A stretch of DNA of 14,922 bases from Vulcanimicrobiota bacterium (GTDB taxonomy: Bacteria > Vulcanimicrobiota > Vulcanimicrobiia > Vulcanimicrobiales > Vulcanimicrobiaceae), in contig JACRUB010000034.1 of NCBI GenBank assembly GCA_014305015.1, positions 1 to 14,922 on the forward strand, written 5' to 3'. Below are positions 6,132 through 13,345 of this stretch, piece after piece. The notes beneath the pieces were generated by a model. That model saw nothing but the letters and a program-made list of their open reading frames with translations. It had not been told where the DNA came from and ran no database searches. How positions within the stretch are numbered: position 1 is the first letter of the stretch; the number at the start of each line of letters is the position of its first letter. The translations under genes and the position numbers were made by a program.

Positions 6132-7037
6132 GTGACAGAGAATGCGGAGTGGCTTGCAGACCGTTTTGAAGCGGCTAGGCCACGCCTGCGGCGCATTGCG
6201 CACCGGATACTAGGATCGGCTGCCGAATCCGAGGACGCACTGCAGGATGGCTGGCTGCGGCTCAGCCGTGCGGACGTAGCGAATGTCACAAATCTCGAAG
6301 GCTGGCTCACGACGGTTGTTGCGCGCGTCTGCCTCGATGCGCTGAAATTTCGCAAAAGCCGGCGCGAGGAGTTGACCCCGGATGATCCGCGTCGCGACAT
6401 TGCGGCAATCGCTCCCGGCGAACGCCCGGAGGAAGAAGCGATCCTCGCGGATTCGATCGGCGTGGCGATATTGATCCTGCTCGATACCCTGCCGCCTGCG
6501 GAGCGCGTTGCATTTGTGTTGCACGACATGTTTGATGTGCCGTTCGACGACATCGCCGCGATAGTCGGAAGGACGTCCGAGGCGGCGCGGCAGTTGGCAA
6601 GCCGCGGGCGCCGCAAGGTGCGCGGAGCATCGGCCGCTGCCGATTCCGTCACGCAGCGGCACGACGAACTCGTGCGCGCGTTTCTTGCAGCCTCGCGGAC
6701 TGGAAACTTCTCGTCTTTACTCGCGCTACTCGACCCGGGAGCAACGCTGCGCGCGGATGCCGCGGCGGTAGCGATGGGCGGTGCGGCGTACTGGGAGACC
6801 GATCGCTTGGAGACCGGTATCAAAGGTGCGCCGGCCGTTGCCCGGACATTCGCGGGCCGTGCACGCGCAGCCCAACCTGCGTTTATCGATGGCAAACCGG
6901 GAGCGGTCTGGATGCATGCGGGTGAGGTGCGCGTCATCTTCCACTTTCACATGAAGGACGATCGCATCACGGCGATCGATCTCATCGCCGGTCCCGATGC
7001 GATCGCGCAAGCCGTCATCGCGCAAACAGCGGGCTAG
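6132..7037 (+). CDS. ECF sigma factor with C-terminal SnoaL-like domain (SigJ/ECF41-type)
   Basis: A 301-residue extracytoplasmic-function sigma-70 factor. Region sigma2 spans about 10-78 (RFEAARPRLRRIAHRILGSAAE, then EDALQDGWLRL, LEGWLTTVVARVCLD). Region sigma4 spans about 108-163 (LDTLPPAERVAFVLHDMFDVPFDDIAAIVGRTSEAARQLASRGRR). Residues 176-295 form a SnoaL/NTF2-like domain ending IFHFHMKDDRITAIDLIAGPDAI. This order is that of ECF41/SigJ proteins, where the tail replaces a separate anti-sigma factor. Hallmark motifs are weak: the linker reads TPDDPR rather than WLPEP, DGGG is replaced by ATLRADAAA, and NPDKL appears as AGPDAI. The GTG start at 6132 has only GGGG five to nine bases upstream. 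Divergent from the VOC/DUF1801 operon, the likely regulon, and possibly autoregulated. The stop shares CTAG with the GT39 gene. Confidence 0.93.
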   Translation: MTENAEWLADRFEAARPRLRRIAHRILGSAAESEDALQDGWLRLSRADVANVTNLEGWLTTVVARVCLDALKFRKSRREELTPDDPRRDIAAIAPGERPEEEAILADSIGVAILILLDTLPPAERVAFVLHDMFDVPFDDIAAIVGRTSEAARQLASRGRRKVRGASAAADSVTQRHDELVRAFLAASRTGNFSSLLALLDPGATLRADAAAVAMGGAAYWETDRLETGIKGAPAVARTFAGRARAAQPAFIDGKPGAVWMHAGEVRVIFHFHMKDDRITAIDLIAGPDAIAQAVIAQTAG

Positions 7038-8527
7038 TTGTAGTCCTTAAGCAGTGGCCAGAGCTGCTGCAGCGGCGGATGCACGCCGTAACAAACAAAG
7101 ATCGGTGCGTTGTCTTCGTACGCCATCCCAAGCGGATTGGAAAAGACGGCGGCTTGGAACGAGCGGGCGCAATACTTATGCATATCCGCTGCATTGCCGG
7201 GGATCTTGATGACAACGCTTCCGTCATATCCGCGCGGACCCCATAAGAAATATTGGTTGTGGCCGCTCAGAGCCGGCGGTAATCCGTGCTGCTCTCCAAA
7301 GAAATCGATGGCGGCCGCTTCGCCATAGTTGTCCGCGATGATTGCGGCACGGGCTCGATCTGCCGGCGGTAACTTTTGATAGACTGCTGCGACTGCCGCA
7401 GCCATCTCGGGCCATCCATGCATATCTGCGTAATCTTGCGGGAGCGACCGCATCTTATGGTGCTCTGAGGTCGATGCGCCGATGTGCAGTGTTCGGGCAT
7501 AGGCGATGTATTGGTTTGTCGGGAGAATCGGAAGCACTGCAGGCACAGAGACCAAGCCAAAAAGCAGCACAACGGCTGCGATCACCGGGCGCAGAATGCG
7601 AACTCTCGCGCACCATGCCTCGAGCGCGCACCCGCCGGCCGCAAAAAGAATTGGATAGATAGAGGCCGGATAGTAATGTTTTCCGTGCGTTGCGATCATC
7701 ATCGCGATGAGAAGAAGGTATCCGTACGCAAGCCAGCGCAGCGCCCGCTCTCGTATCAACCAGACAACGCCCGCGATGGCGATGAGGGCCAGCACCGGGT
7801 TCAGCAAATCGAATTGTGAGAAAATGTATTGCACGGGGGAGAGGACGATGTTTTTTCCTTGCTGCCCGTTGCGCAGCAACTCGACCATTGGAAAACCGTA
7901 GTGCGCTTGCCACAAAACATTCGGCAGCGCGATGAGGATCGCAATCCCGCATGCCGCCCAAAACCATTTGTTCGCCATTGCCGCTCGCTGCGGCGAGATC
8001 AACAGGCCGGCAAGCAATGCCACGGCAAAGAAAACAACACTGTACTTGCTCTGGAAGGCAATCCCAATGGTGAGCCCTGCAGCAAGCCACCAGTGCACAT
8101 CTCGCCCGTTTGTAACGCGCAGCACGAACAGCGCCGCGAGCGGCCAGAGCGGCATCTCCAGCATGTCCGGTCCTTGTTTGGAACCGAATGCGATTAGAAC
8201 GGGCGCAAGGGCCGACCCGATCGAGCCCAAGATCATAGCGAAACTTCCGCCGCCCATCTCGATGACCAGCAGGCACGTGATGTAGACCGTTGCCGCCGCA
8301 CAAATCGCCGGAACAAGGCGCAGCAAAAAGAGTGAGTGGCCAAAGAGTTGCGTCCCCGCTGCAAGCAGCGGCGTTAGCGGCGGCTGATCGACGTAACCCC
8401 ACGCCGGGTGGCGGCCGCAAATAATGAAATAGAGCTCATCGCGAAAGAATCCATAGTGCGGATTGCCGATGGCGTGAATGACAAGCGTGATGCCCGCCAA
8501 GAGCCAGGGCACTTGTTCGCGTTTCAT
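7034..8527 (-). CDS. GT39-type membrane glycosyltransferase (ArnT/PMT family)
   Basis: A 497-residue polytopic protein. Many hydrophobic segments fill residues 8-370 (for example WLLAGITLVIHAI and AVVLLFGLVSVPAVLP), followed by a soluble C-terminal domain of roughly 120 residues. The first extracytoplasmic loop carries HYGFFRDELYF with the Asp30-Glu31 pair, and WGYVDQPPLTPLLAA (43-57). This is the signature of GT39/PMT_2 enzymes, which move a sugar from a polyprenyl-phosphate donor onto lipid A, protein or other envelope acceptors. The true start is probably ATG 8527 (MKREQVPWLL). In-frame codons up to 8668 add a 47-residue Arg-rich, non-hydrophobic stretch that looks spurious. No clear Shine-Dalgarno is seen at 8527. 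Its stop overlaps the ECF sigma stop (shared CTAG). The 179 bases upstream (8528-8706) show no clear promoter. The sugar and acceptor cannot be read from sequence. Confidence 0.88.
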   Translation of the reverse strand: MKREQVPWLLAGITLVIHAIGNPHYGFFRDELYFIICGRHPAWGYVDQPPLTPLLAAGTQLFGHSLFLLRLVPAICAAATVYITCLLVIEMGGGSFAMILGSIGSALAPVLIAFGSKQGPDMLEMPLWPLAALFVLRVTNGRDVHWWLAAGLTIGIAFQSKYSVVFFAVALLAGLLISPQRAAMANKWFWAACGIAILIALPNVLWQAHYGFPMVELLRNGQQGKNIVLSPVQYIFSQFDLLNPVLALIAIAGVVWLIRERALRWLAYGYLLLIAMMIATHGKHYYPASIYPILFAAGGCALEAWCARVRILRPVIAAVVLLFGLVSVPAVLPILPTNQYIAYARTLHIGASTSEHHKMRSLPQDYADMHGWPEMAAAVAAVYQKLPPADRARAAIIADNYGEAAAIDFFGEQHGLPPALSGHNQYFLWGPRGYDGSVVIKIPGNAADMHKYCARSFQAAVFSNPLGMAYEDNAPIFVCYGVHPPLQQLWPLLKDYN

Positions 8528-8706
8528 CGGCGAGTAATACACCGCGTGCCGGACAAGTGCCCCCTCCGCAATGCCAGCCGACAAAAGGGCCGACGTCCGA
8601 AGCGGTTGTCTGCTGGCCCAACGTTTACGAAGGCTCAGGTACCCCGTGGAGGTGCAAGGATTCAACAAGTGCTTAAGTATCGCTAGAGCAAGCCGAAACT
8701 AACAAG

Positions 8707-9324
8707 ATGAAGAAACCTGCTGCAATTGCTCTCGCCATCTGCCTGTTTGGGCCCCTGGGTGCCGTCGCTCAGACACCCGCGAACGTGCCTACACCGACTG
8801 CTGCTCCAGCGGGAGCGCCATCAGCGCCGGCTACCTCGGTCGCCGTTCCGGGAGGGACGAGCGTGTCGGTTAACGTGCGCGAACCAATTTCCTCATCGAC
8901 AGCGACAGTCGGCGAAACAGTGCCGATCATCGTTACCAAGGAGGTCGATCTGAGTGGCTGGGTCATTATTCCTAAGGGCGCGAATGGTCAGGCCACGATC
9001 ACTGCGGCAGAACACGCCGCCGGAAACGGTCATGGCGGGAAACTCGGCATGAGTGTGGATTGGGTTTTCTCATCGGATGGCGGAAAGATTCAACTTTCGC
9101 AGGTAAATCATTCGGCCGAAAACGGGGATCAAAAGGGCGCGTCCTCTACGGCGACCATCGCGACGTATTTGTTGCTTGGGCCGCTCGGGTTATTTGCGCA
9201 CAATTGGGTGCACGGTAAGGACGTTACCATCGAAGCGGACCACGTCTTTACCGTATTTGTGGACCACGACATTCACGTCCAGGCAACCCAGAAGGCAAAT
9301 GCCGCGGCAGGCTTTGACGGCTAG
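8707..9324 (+). CDS. Secreted beta-rich protein of unknown function
   Basis: A 205-residue exported protein. Residues 1-22 are a Sec signal peptide (KKPAAIALAICLFGPLGAVA, cut before QTP). Residues 23-45 are an Ala/Pro/Thr linker. The rest alternates short beta strands and glycine turns: SVSVNVREPISSSTATVGETVPI (51-73), then SGWVIIPKGANGQATI (83-98), GKLGMSVDWVFSSDGGKIQLSQ (111-132) and VTIEADHVFTVFVDHDIHV (171-189). The scheme 'V.V...E.ISS.TA.VG..V......G..IIPKG....A.I......G.L...V.......G..I.L' is one I know from exported proteins of unknown function in soil bacteria. A hydrophobic stretch ATIATYLLLGPLGLFAH (149-165) could touch membrane. The ATG at 8707 has no clear Shine-Dalgarno. Its stop and the tricorn stop share one CTAG. 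I cannot name a function. Confidence 0.8.
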   Translation: MKKPAAIALAICLFGPLGAVAQTPANVPTPTAAPAGAPSAPATSVAVPGGTSVSVNVREPISSSTATVGETVPIIVTKEVDLSGWVIIPKGANGQATITAAEHAAGNGHGGKLGMSVDWVFSSDGGKIQLSQVNHSAENGDQKGASSTATIATYLLLGPLGLFAHNWVHGKDVTIEADHVFTVFVDHDIHVQATQKANAAAGFDG

Positions 9325-12300
9325 GGAAGTTTTAGCGAAGGCCTTGTGTCAAGCGTCGGGCGCGGGTCGACCACGTTTTTGACCGCTTCCTTGATTAACG
9401 CCAGTGCCTGCGCCATTTGTGGATCGTTCCCGTCGCGGTAGTCATTTGGAGCGATGTCGACATCATAGTCGGGATCGGTTCCGTAATTTTCGACATTCCA
9501 ACCGACGTCGGTGAACCAAAACGAAAATTCCGGCTGTGTCGTGATGGTGCCGTCAACGAGGCGGTGATAGGGATTGATGCCAATCACGCCGCCCCACGTC
9601 CGCTTTCCGACGAGCGGCCCGAGGTCGTAGAGTTTGAAGCAGTGGCTGAAAATGTCGCCGTCGGAGCCCGCAAATTGATTGGTGAGCGCAACGATTGCGC
9701 CGCCGACCGATTCGGGCGGATACGGCTGCGGCGGGCCGTACCGTGAGAGATCGTAGCCGACGCGTTTGCGCGCGAGTTTTTCAAGCAACAGCGGCGAGAC
9801 GTGGCCCCCGCGGTTGTAGCGCACGTCGACGATAAGTCCTTGACGGTCAAACTCCGAGAGATAGCCGCGATGAAATTCAGAGAATCCCCACGGGCCCATA
9901 TCGGGGATATGCACGTAGCCGACTTTTCCGCCTGTTTGAGTGTGCACGAAGCGCCGGTTGCCTTCAACCCAAGCCCGGTAGCGCAAACCCCGCTCGTCCG
10001 CAAGCGTCTTCACCAAAAGGCGCCGCTCATTGTTTTTCTTGCCTTCAATGGCGAGCGTCACCTCGCGTTCGGCCGTGTTTACAAGTGCTTCTTCGGGTGT
10101 GAATTCTTTGCTCAGACGTTTGCCGCCAACTGCGAGGATGACGTCGCCTTCACGAATGCCGAGACCGGGTTCCGCAAGTGGAGAATCGTGTTCGCGGTTC
10201 CATGAGTCGCCACGGTAGATGCGATCGATTTTATACCCGCCTTCGCGCTCATCCCACGAAAGGTCTGCGCCGAGAAAACCTTGCGAGTACTGCGGTGGAA
10301 TGCGAACGTCGCCACCGTACTCGTAGGCATGCGAGGTTCCGAGCTCGCCCTGCATCTCCCAAATCAGATCCGAGAGTTCCAAGCGCGTTCGGATGCGTGG
10401 CAGCACTTTATTGTACCGCTCGAAGACGCGGTTCCAATCGACTTCCGACATATCGGCAACCCAGAAGTGTTCGCGCTGCAAGCGCCACGCTTCGCGATAC
10501 ATTTGCGCCCACTCACTACGCGGGTTAATCTCGACGCTGATGCGGTCGAGATCGAGCCAACCGCTCTTGCGTCCGGCTTCCTGCGGCGGTTTTTGGTCGT
10601 CGCCTTCTTCGGGCAGATCGGCCTGCGCATCGATCGCGCGCAAGCGCTCGTGCGAACGGTACACCAACGTGCGATGATCCGCGGCGATTCGAACCTCGCT
10701 CACGTCTTGTGCGAACGTCGCCAAACGCATTTGTTCGAAATCGTAGGCGAGGAGTGTTCCCGCTTCATCGGACTGCGCCCAAGAAGGGCTGGCGGGACGT
10801 TCTCCGCGTACTTCAAAACGCGTGAAGAGGACGCGGCGCTTTGTTGCAACGATCTGGTTGTAGTCGCCCTCATCGACCGGGAAGCCGAGGACGCGCCCCG
10901 TTATACCTTCGAAATCGATGTCGATCGACGCGACCTTCTCGCTTTTCTTCTCGTCTTCGTGAAAATGGTCGCGATCGTGGTCGCGGTGCACGGGACGCGG
11001 TTTGGGAAGAAACGGCGAGGGCACATCTTCGCGCAGGGTGACCACGAACGGACGCATCGCCTGCGGAAAACTCAAGTCGAATTGCAAAGCATCGTAGACC
11101 GGATGGAAGTCGCGCGTTGAGATGAAGTAAAGATAGTTGCCTTCTGGATCCCACGCCGGAGAAGAATCGGTGCGCAATACCGGTGTTGCATCGTGGATCT
11201 TTCCGGATTTGACCCGCGCGATCCGGATGATCGACGTATCTGAAGTTGGCCACCAGCAATAGGCGAGCCAGCGTCCATCGGGTGAGAACGCAAGATCCGT
11301 GATGCGGTTGCCACGGCTCTTATCAATAACGCGAACTTCACCGTCCGAGCCGCCGATCAGCAGCAGTTCGTGCCGGTGATTGGCGACCGCGATGCACTCG
11401 CCCACAGGCGAGCAGACCAAGTCGCTGACCCGGCCGATGTCCGTTTTGGTAAGGATCCGCGGTTTTTGCGGAGCGCCCGTTTCCTGAATTTCGATTTGTT
11501 CGAAGCCGTTTCGATCCGTCACGCAGGCAAAGCGCGTGCCGTCCGGCAGCCATTCGCAGAGCCGGTTTCGTGCGACGCTTCCGGTGCCATAATGGACGGC
11601 AGCTTCTTCCCAGTATGGCATCGTAAAGGCTTGACCGCGCGAAATGAGCGCGAGACCGGTTCCGTCCGGATGCGGTGCAAAATGCTCGAAGTCTTCGGAG
11701 GCGGCAACGAACCTGCGCGCGGTTTGCGGTGCCGCCGATGCGCATGAAATCGGAACGGTCACGACTTCCTCGCTTGCGATATCGAAGAGGCGAAGCTCGC
11801 CGCCGGCTTGATACGCGATTCGTGTTCCGTCGGTGGAAGGATAGCGGGCGTAATATTCCCGCTCATTGGTGTGCCGGCGCAGATCGGAACCGTTCGTTAG
11901 GCACGAATATAAGTTACCGATGCCTTCGTGATCGTCGATGAAATAGATTCGATCCCGGATCCACATTGGCCAAACCGGATTTCCATCGAGTTTAATGAGC
12001 CGTGAATATGTCCCCGCGCCCGTGGCATCGATCCAGAGATCGCCGGCCGTTCCGCCGCGGTAGCGCTTCCATCGCGCGCAATCGTCACTGTTGCGCCCGA
12101 TCACCATTGCGTTTCCCGGCCCGGGCGAGAGTGATTTCATATGACCCAGACCAAGTTCGCGTGCTTGACCCTCGCGCGCGATCGCGTAACCGCGCTGCTC
12201 GCGTTCGTACCACGAGTTGCGGTTGCTCGTAAAATAGATCGTTGTACTATCCGTACTCCAGGTGCTGACCGCGCCCATCGTTGCGCCGAAGTACGTGAGA

Positions 12301-12539
12301 CGCTGCGGTGGCCCGCCACTTGCCGGCATCACGTACAATTCGAGATGGCCTTCGTCATCTGCAAAGAACGCGATCCATTTTCCGTCGGGGGAAAGGCGCG
12401 GCGTTATGCACTGGCCCGGAGTAACGGTGAGTCGAGAGGCAACGCCGCCGGCAGCGGCGACGGACCATAAGTCGTCCTCGCAGACAAAAATGATTCGGTT
12501 CTGTGCGATCGTCGGGTAACGATAATAGCCTTGATCCAT
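9321..12539 (-). CDS. Tricorn-type protease
   Basis: A 1072-residue cytosolic serine protease of the tricorn family (S41), which trims oligopeptides released by larger proteases. Order: six-bladed propeller (about 1-300; TPRLSPDGKWIAFFADDEG early), seven-bladed propeller (about 310-640; repeated 'SPDGRWLAY' and 'DPEGNYLYF' blades), C1 helical domain with GELGTSHAYEY (731-741; Ser736, His737), PDZ (about 753-845; GLGIREGDVILAVGGK) and C2 with VDVRYNRGGHVS (903-914), QFAGSDGD (Ser959, Asp960) and VENYGTDPD (Glu1017). These match the Thermoplasma set S745/H746, S965/D966, E1023 with steady spacing, so the site is intact. Asp929 falls where the Thermoplasma P1-specificity residue Asp936 is expected (inferred). 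An Asp/His-rich loop lies at 518-530. ATG 12539 is chosen because it begins the propeller (MDQGYYRYP); upstream in-frame codons to 12638 cross the uppS regulatory repeat. Confidence 0.93.
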   Translation of the reverse strand: MDQGYYRYPTIAQNRIIFVCEDDLWSVAAAGGVASRLTVTPGQCITPRLSPDGKWIAFFADDEGHLELYVMPASGGPPQRLTYFGATMGAVSTWSTDSTTIYFTSNRNSWYEREQRGYAIAREGQARELGLGHMKSLSPGPGNAMVIGRNSDDCARWKRYRGGTAGDLWIDATGAGTYSRLIKLDGNPVWPMWIRDRIYFIDDHEGIGNLYSCLTNGSDLRRHTNEREYYARYPSTDGTRIAYQAGGELRLFDIASEEVVTVPISCASAAPQTARRFVAASEDFEHFAPHPDGTGLALISRGQAFTMPYWEEAAVHYGTGSVARNRLCEWLPDGTRFACVTDRNGFEQIEIQETGAPQKPRILTKTDIGRVSDLVCSPVGECIAVANHRHELLLIGGSDGEVRVIDKSRGNRITDLAFSPDGRWLAYCWWPTSDTSIIRIARVKSGKIHDATPVLRTDSSPAWDPEGNYLYFISTRDFHPVYDALQFDLSFPQAMRPFVVTLREDVPSPFLPKPRPVHRDHDRDHFHEDEKKSEKVASIDIDFEGITGRVLGFPVDEGDYNQIVATKRRVLFTRFEVRGERPASPSWAQSDEAGTLLAYDFEQMRLATFAQDVSEVRIAADHRTLVYRSHERLRAIDAQADLPEEGDDQKPPQEAGRKSGWLDLDRISVEINPRSEWAQMYREAWRLQREHFWVADMSEVDWNRVFERYNKVLPRIRTRLELSDLIWEMQGELGTSHAYEYGGDVRIPPQYSQGFLGADLSWDEREGGYKIDRIYRGDSWNREHDSPLAEPGLGIREGDVILAVGGKRLSKEFTPEEALVNTAEREVTLAIEGKKNNERRLLVKTLADERGLRYRAWVEGNRRFVHTQTGGKVGYVHIPDMGPWGFSEFHRGYLSEFDRQGLIVDVRYNRGGHVSPLLLEKLARKRVGYDLSRYGPPQPYPPESVGGAIVALTNQFAGSDGDIFSHCFKLYDLGPLVGKRTWGGVIGINPYHRLVDGTITTQPEFSFWFTDVGWNVENYGTDPDYDVDIAPNDYRDGNDPQMAQALALIKEAVKNVVDPRPTLDTRPSLKLP

Positions 12540-12589
12540 TGCGACCGCACAGATTTGCGATGCCGTCCCGCCGTTCCGCTTGCGCGGGC

Positions 12590-12618
12590 TTGCGGAGTCA
12601 GTAACTTTGTGGTACAAA
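12590..12618 (+). promoter_or_regulatory. Candidate leaderless promoter of the uppS-family gene
   Basis: TTGCGG (12590-12595), a 17-base spacer and TACAAA (12613-12618) give a sigma-70-like pair. Seven bases further is the ATG at 12626, just where transcription would begin. The gene has no Shine-Dalgarno, which fits a leaderless mRNA. Match quality is moderate (3/6 and 4/6), so the spacing is the better evidence. Confidence 0.45.
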
Positions 12619-12626
12619 GTTACTGA
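12598..12626. repeat. Perfect 13-bp inverted repeat (candidate operator or hairpin)
   Basis: Left arm TCAGTAACTTTGT (12598-12610), centre GGT, right arm ACAAAGTTACTGA (12614-12626): 13 of 13 bases pair. It covers the candidate -10 box and ends on the first base of the uppS start codon, in the 86-base gap between the divergent tricorn and uppS genes. As DNA it is well suited to a dimeric repressor; as RNA it would fold into a stem reaching the start codon. It is not followed by a T-run on the plus strand, so it is not a terminator. Confidence 0.85.
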
Positions 12627-13345
12627 TGGCCCTTTCAATTCCGGCGCTTAGCTGCTCACCCCGCCACGTAGCGATCATCATGGACGGCAACCGCCGCTGG
12701 GCGCGCGAGCGTGGTGAAGATCTCTCCGAGGGGTACCGTCGGGGGGTGACTGCCCTGCGCGCAGCCGTGCGAGCGGCCGTTACGCACAAGCTCGAAGTGC
12801 TGACCGTCTATGGCTTCTCCACCGAAAATTGGCGGCGTGAGACGTCGGAAATTTCCTTACTGATGCAAATCTGCGCGGGCGCCGCGCAGTCAGAGGTCTT
12901 TGGACTCGTTCGTGAGGCCGTACGGGTTCGAATCGTTGGCGACATCTCGCCCTTCCCTCCGGCCACACGCGCGGCCCTCGCACAACTGGTGCGCGCCACC
13001 GCGCGTAACTCAAAACTCACGCTCCAGCTGGCACTCAACTATAGCGGCCGGGCGGAGATTCTCGCAGCGATTCAATCCATTGCGCGAGATGTCGAGAGCG
13101 GGACACTGCTTCCTGAGACAATTGATGAAGACTTGGTCCGCGGGCGGCTTTACGAACCGCAGTGTCCGGATCCCGACTTGCTTATTCGGACCGGCGGCGA
13201 TTTGCGAATTTCAAACTTCTTGCTGTATCAACTTGCGTATACGGAGCTCTTTACTACCGATGTTTTGTGGCCGGACTTCTCCGAGGAGCATTTTTCGTGC
13301 GCGGTGGCTGAGTACGCGCGGCGCCACCGCCGGTATGGGGAGTAG
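12626..13345 (+). CDS. uppS: cis-prenyltransferase (UppS family)
   Basis: A 239-residue isoprenyl transferase of the undecaprenyl-diphosphate synthase family. It condenses isopentenyl diphosphate onto an allylic primer with Z geometry, at the inner face of the membrane, to make the lipid carrier for wall and envelope glycans. Motifs: HVAIIMDGNRRWA (14-26) with catalytic Asp20; YGFSTENW (62-69); LALNYSGR (135-142); DPDLLIRTGGDLRISNFLLYQ (from 182) with Arg188 and Arg194; YTELFTTDVLWPDF with Glu207 in the position of the Mg-binding E. coli Glu213. Length is normal. Odd: the near-invariant His43 of E. coli is Tyr37 here (LSEGYRRG). It is not beside frr, cdsA or dxr, the usual company of housekeeping uppS, so it may be a second paralog making another chain length. 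ATG 12626 has no Shine-Dalgarno. The last 92 bases overlap the converging GH125 gene. Confidence 0.93.
   Translation: MALSIPALSCSPRHVAIIMDGNRRWARERGEDLSEGYRRGVTALRAAVRAAVTHKLEVLTVYGFSTENWRRETSEISLLMQICAGAAQSEVFGLVREAVRVRIVGDISPFPPATRAALAQLVRATARNSKLTLQLALNYSGRAEILAAIQSIARDVESGTLLPETIDEDLVRGRLYEPQCPDPDLLIRTGGDLRISNFLLYQLAYTELFTTDVLWPDFSEEHFSCAVAEYARRHRRYGE

Noticed and set aside
6017..6937. Long minus-strand open frame (306 codons) across the ECF sigma gene
   Set aside because: Serine/Arg/Ala-rich with no fold pattern; it is the antisense of a clear sigma factor and crosses the divergent promoter. Typical of GC-rich coding DNA.
7455..8420. 321-codon alternative frame within the GT39 gene
   Set aside because: Same strand as GT39 but another frame, Arg/Cys-rich; the GT39 frame has the membrane segments and motifs.
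8528..8668. N-terminal extension of the GT39 protein
   Set aside because: 47 Arg/Ser-rich residues before the first membrane segment, with no start signal or family match; ATG 8527 gives a normal N-terminus.
10281..11120. 279-codon plus-strand frame inside the tricorn gene
   Set aside because: Antisense to a conserved protease, with no signal peptide, domain pattern or ribosome-binding site.
12924..12935. tRNA T-loop-like GGGTTCGAATCG
   Set aside because: No acceptor stem or anticodon arm around it, and it encodes the conserved V-R-I-V-G of UppS.
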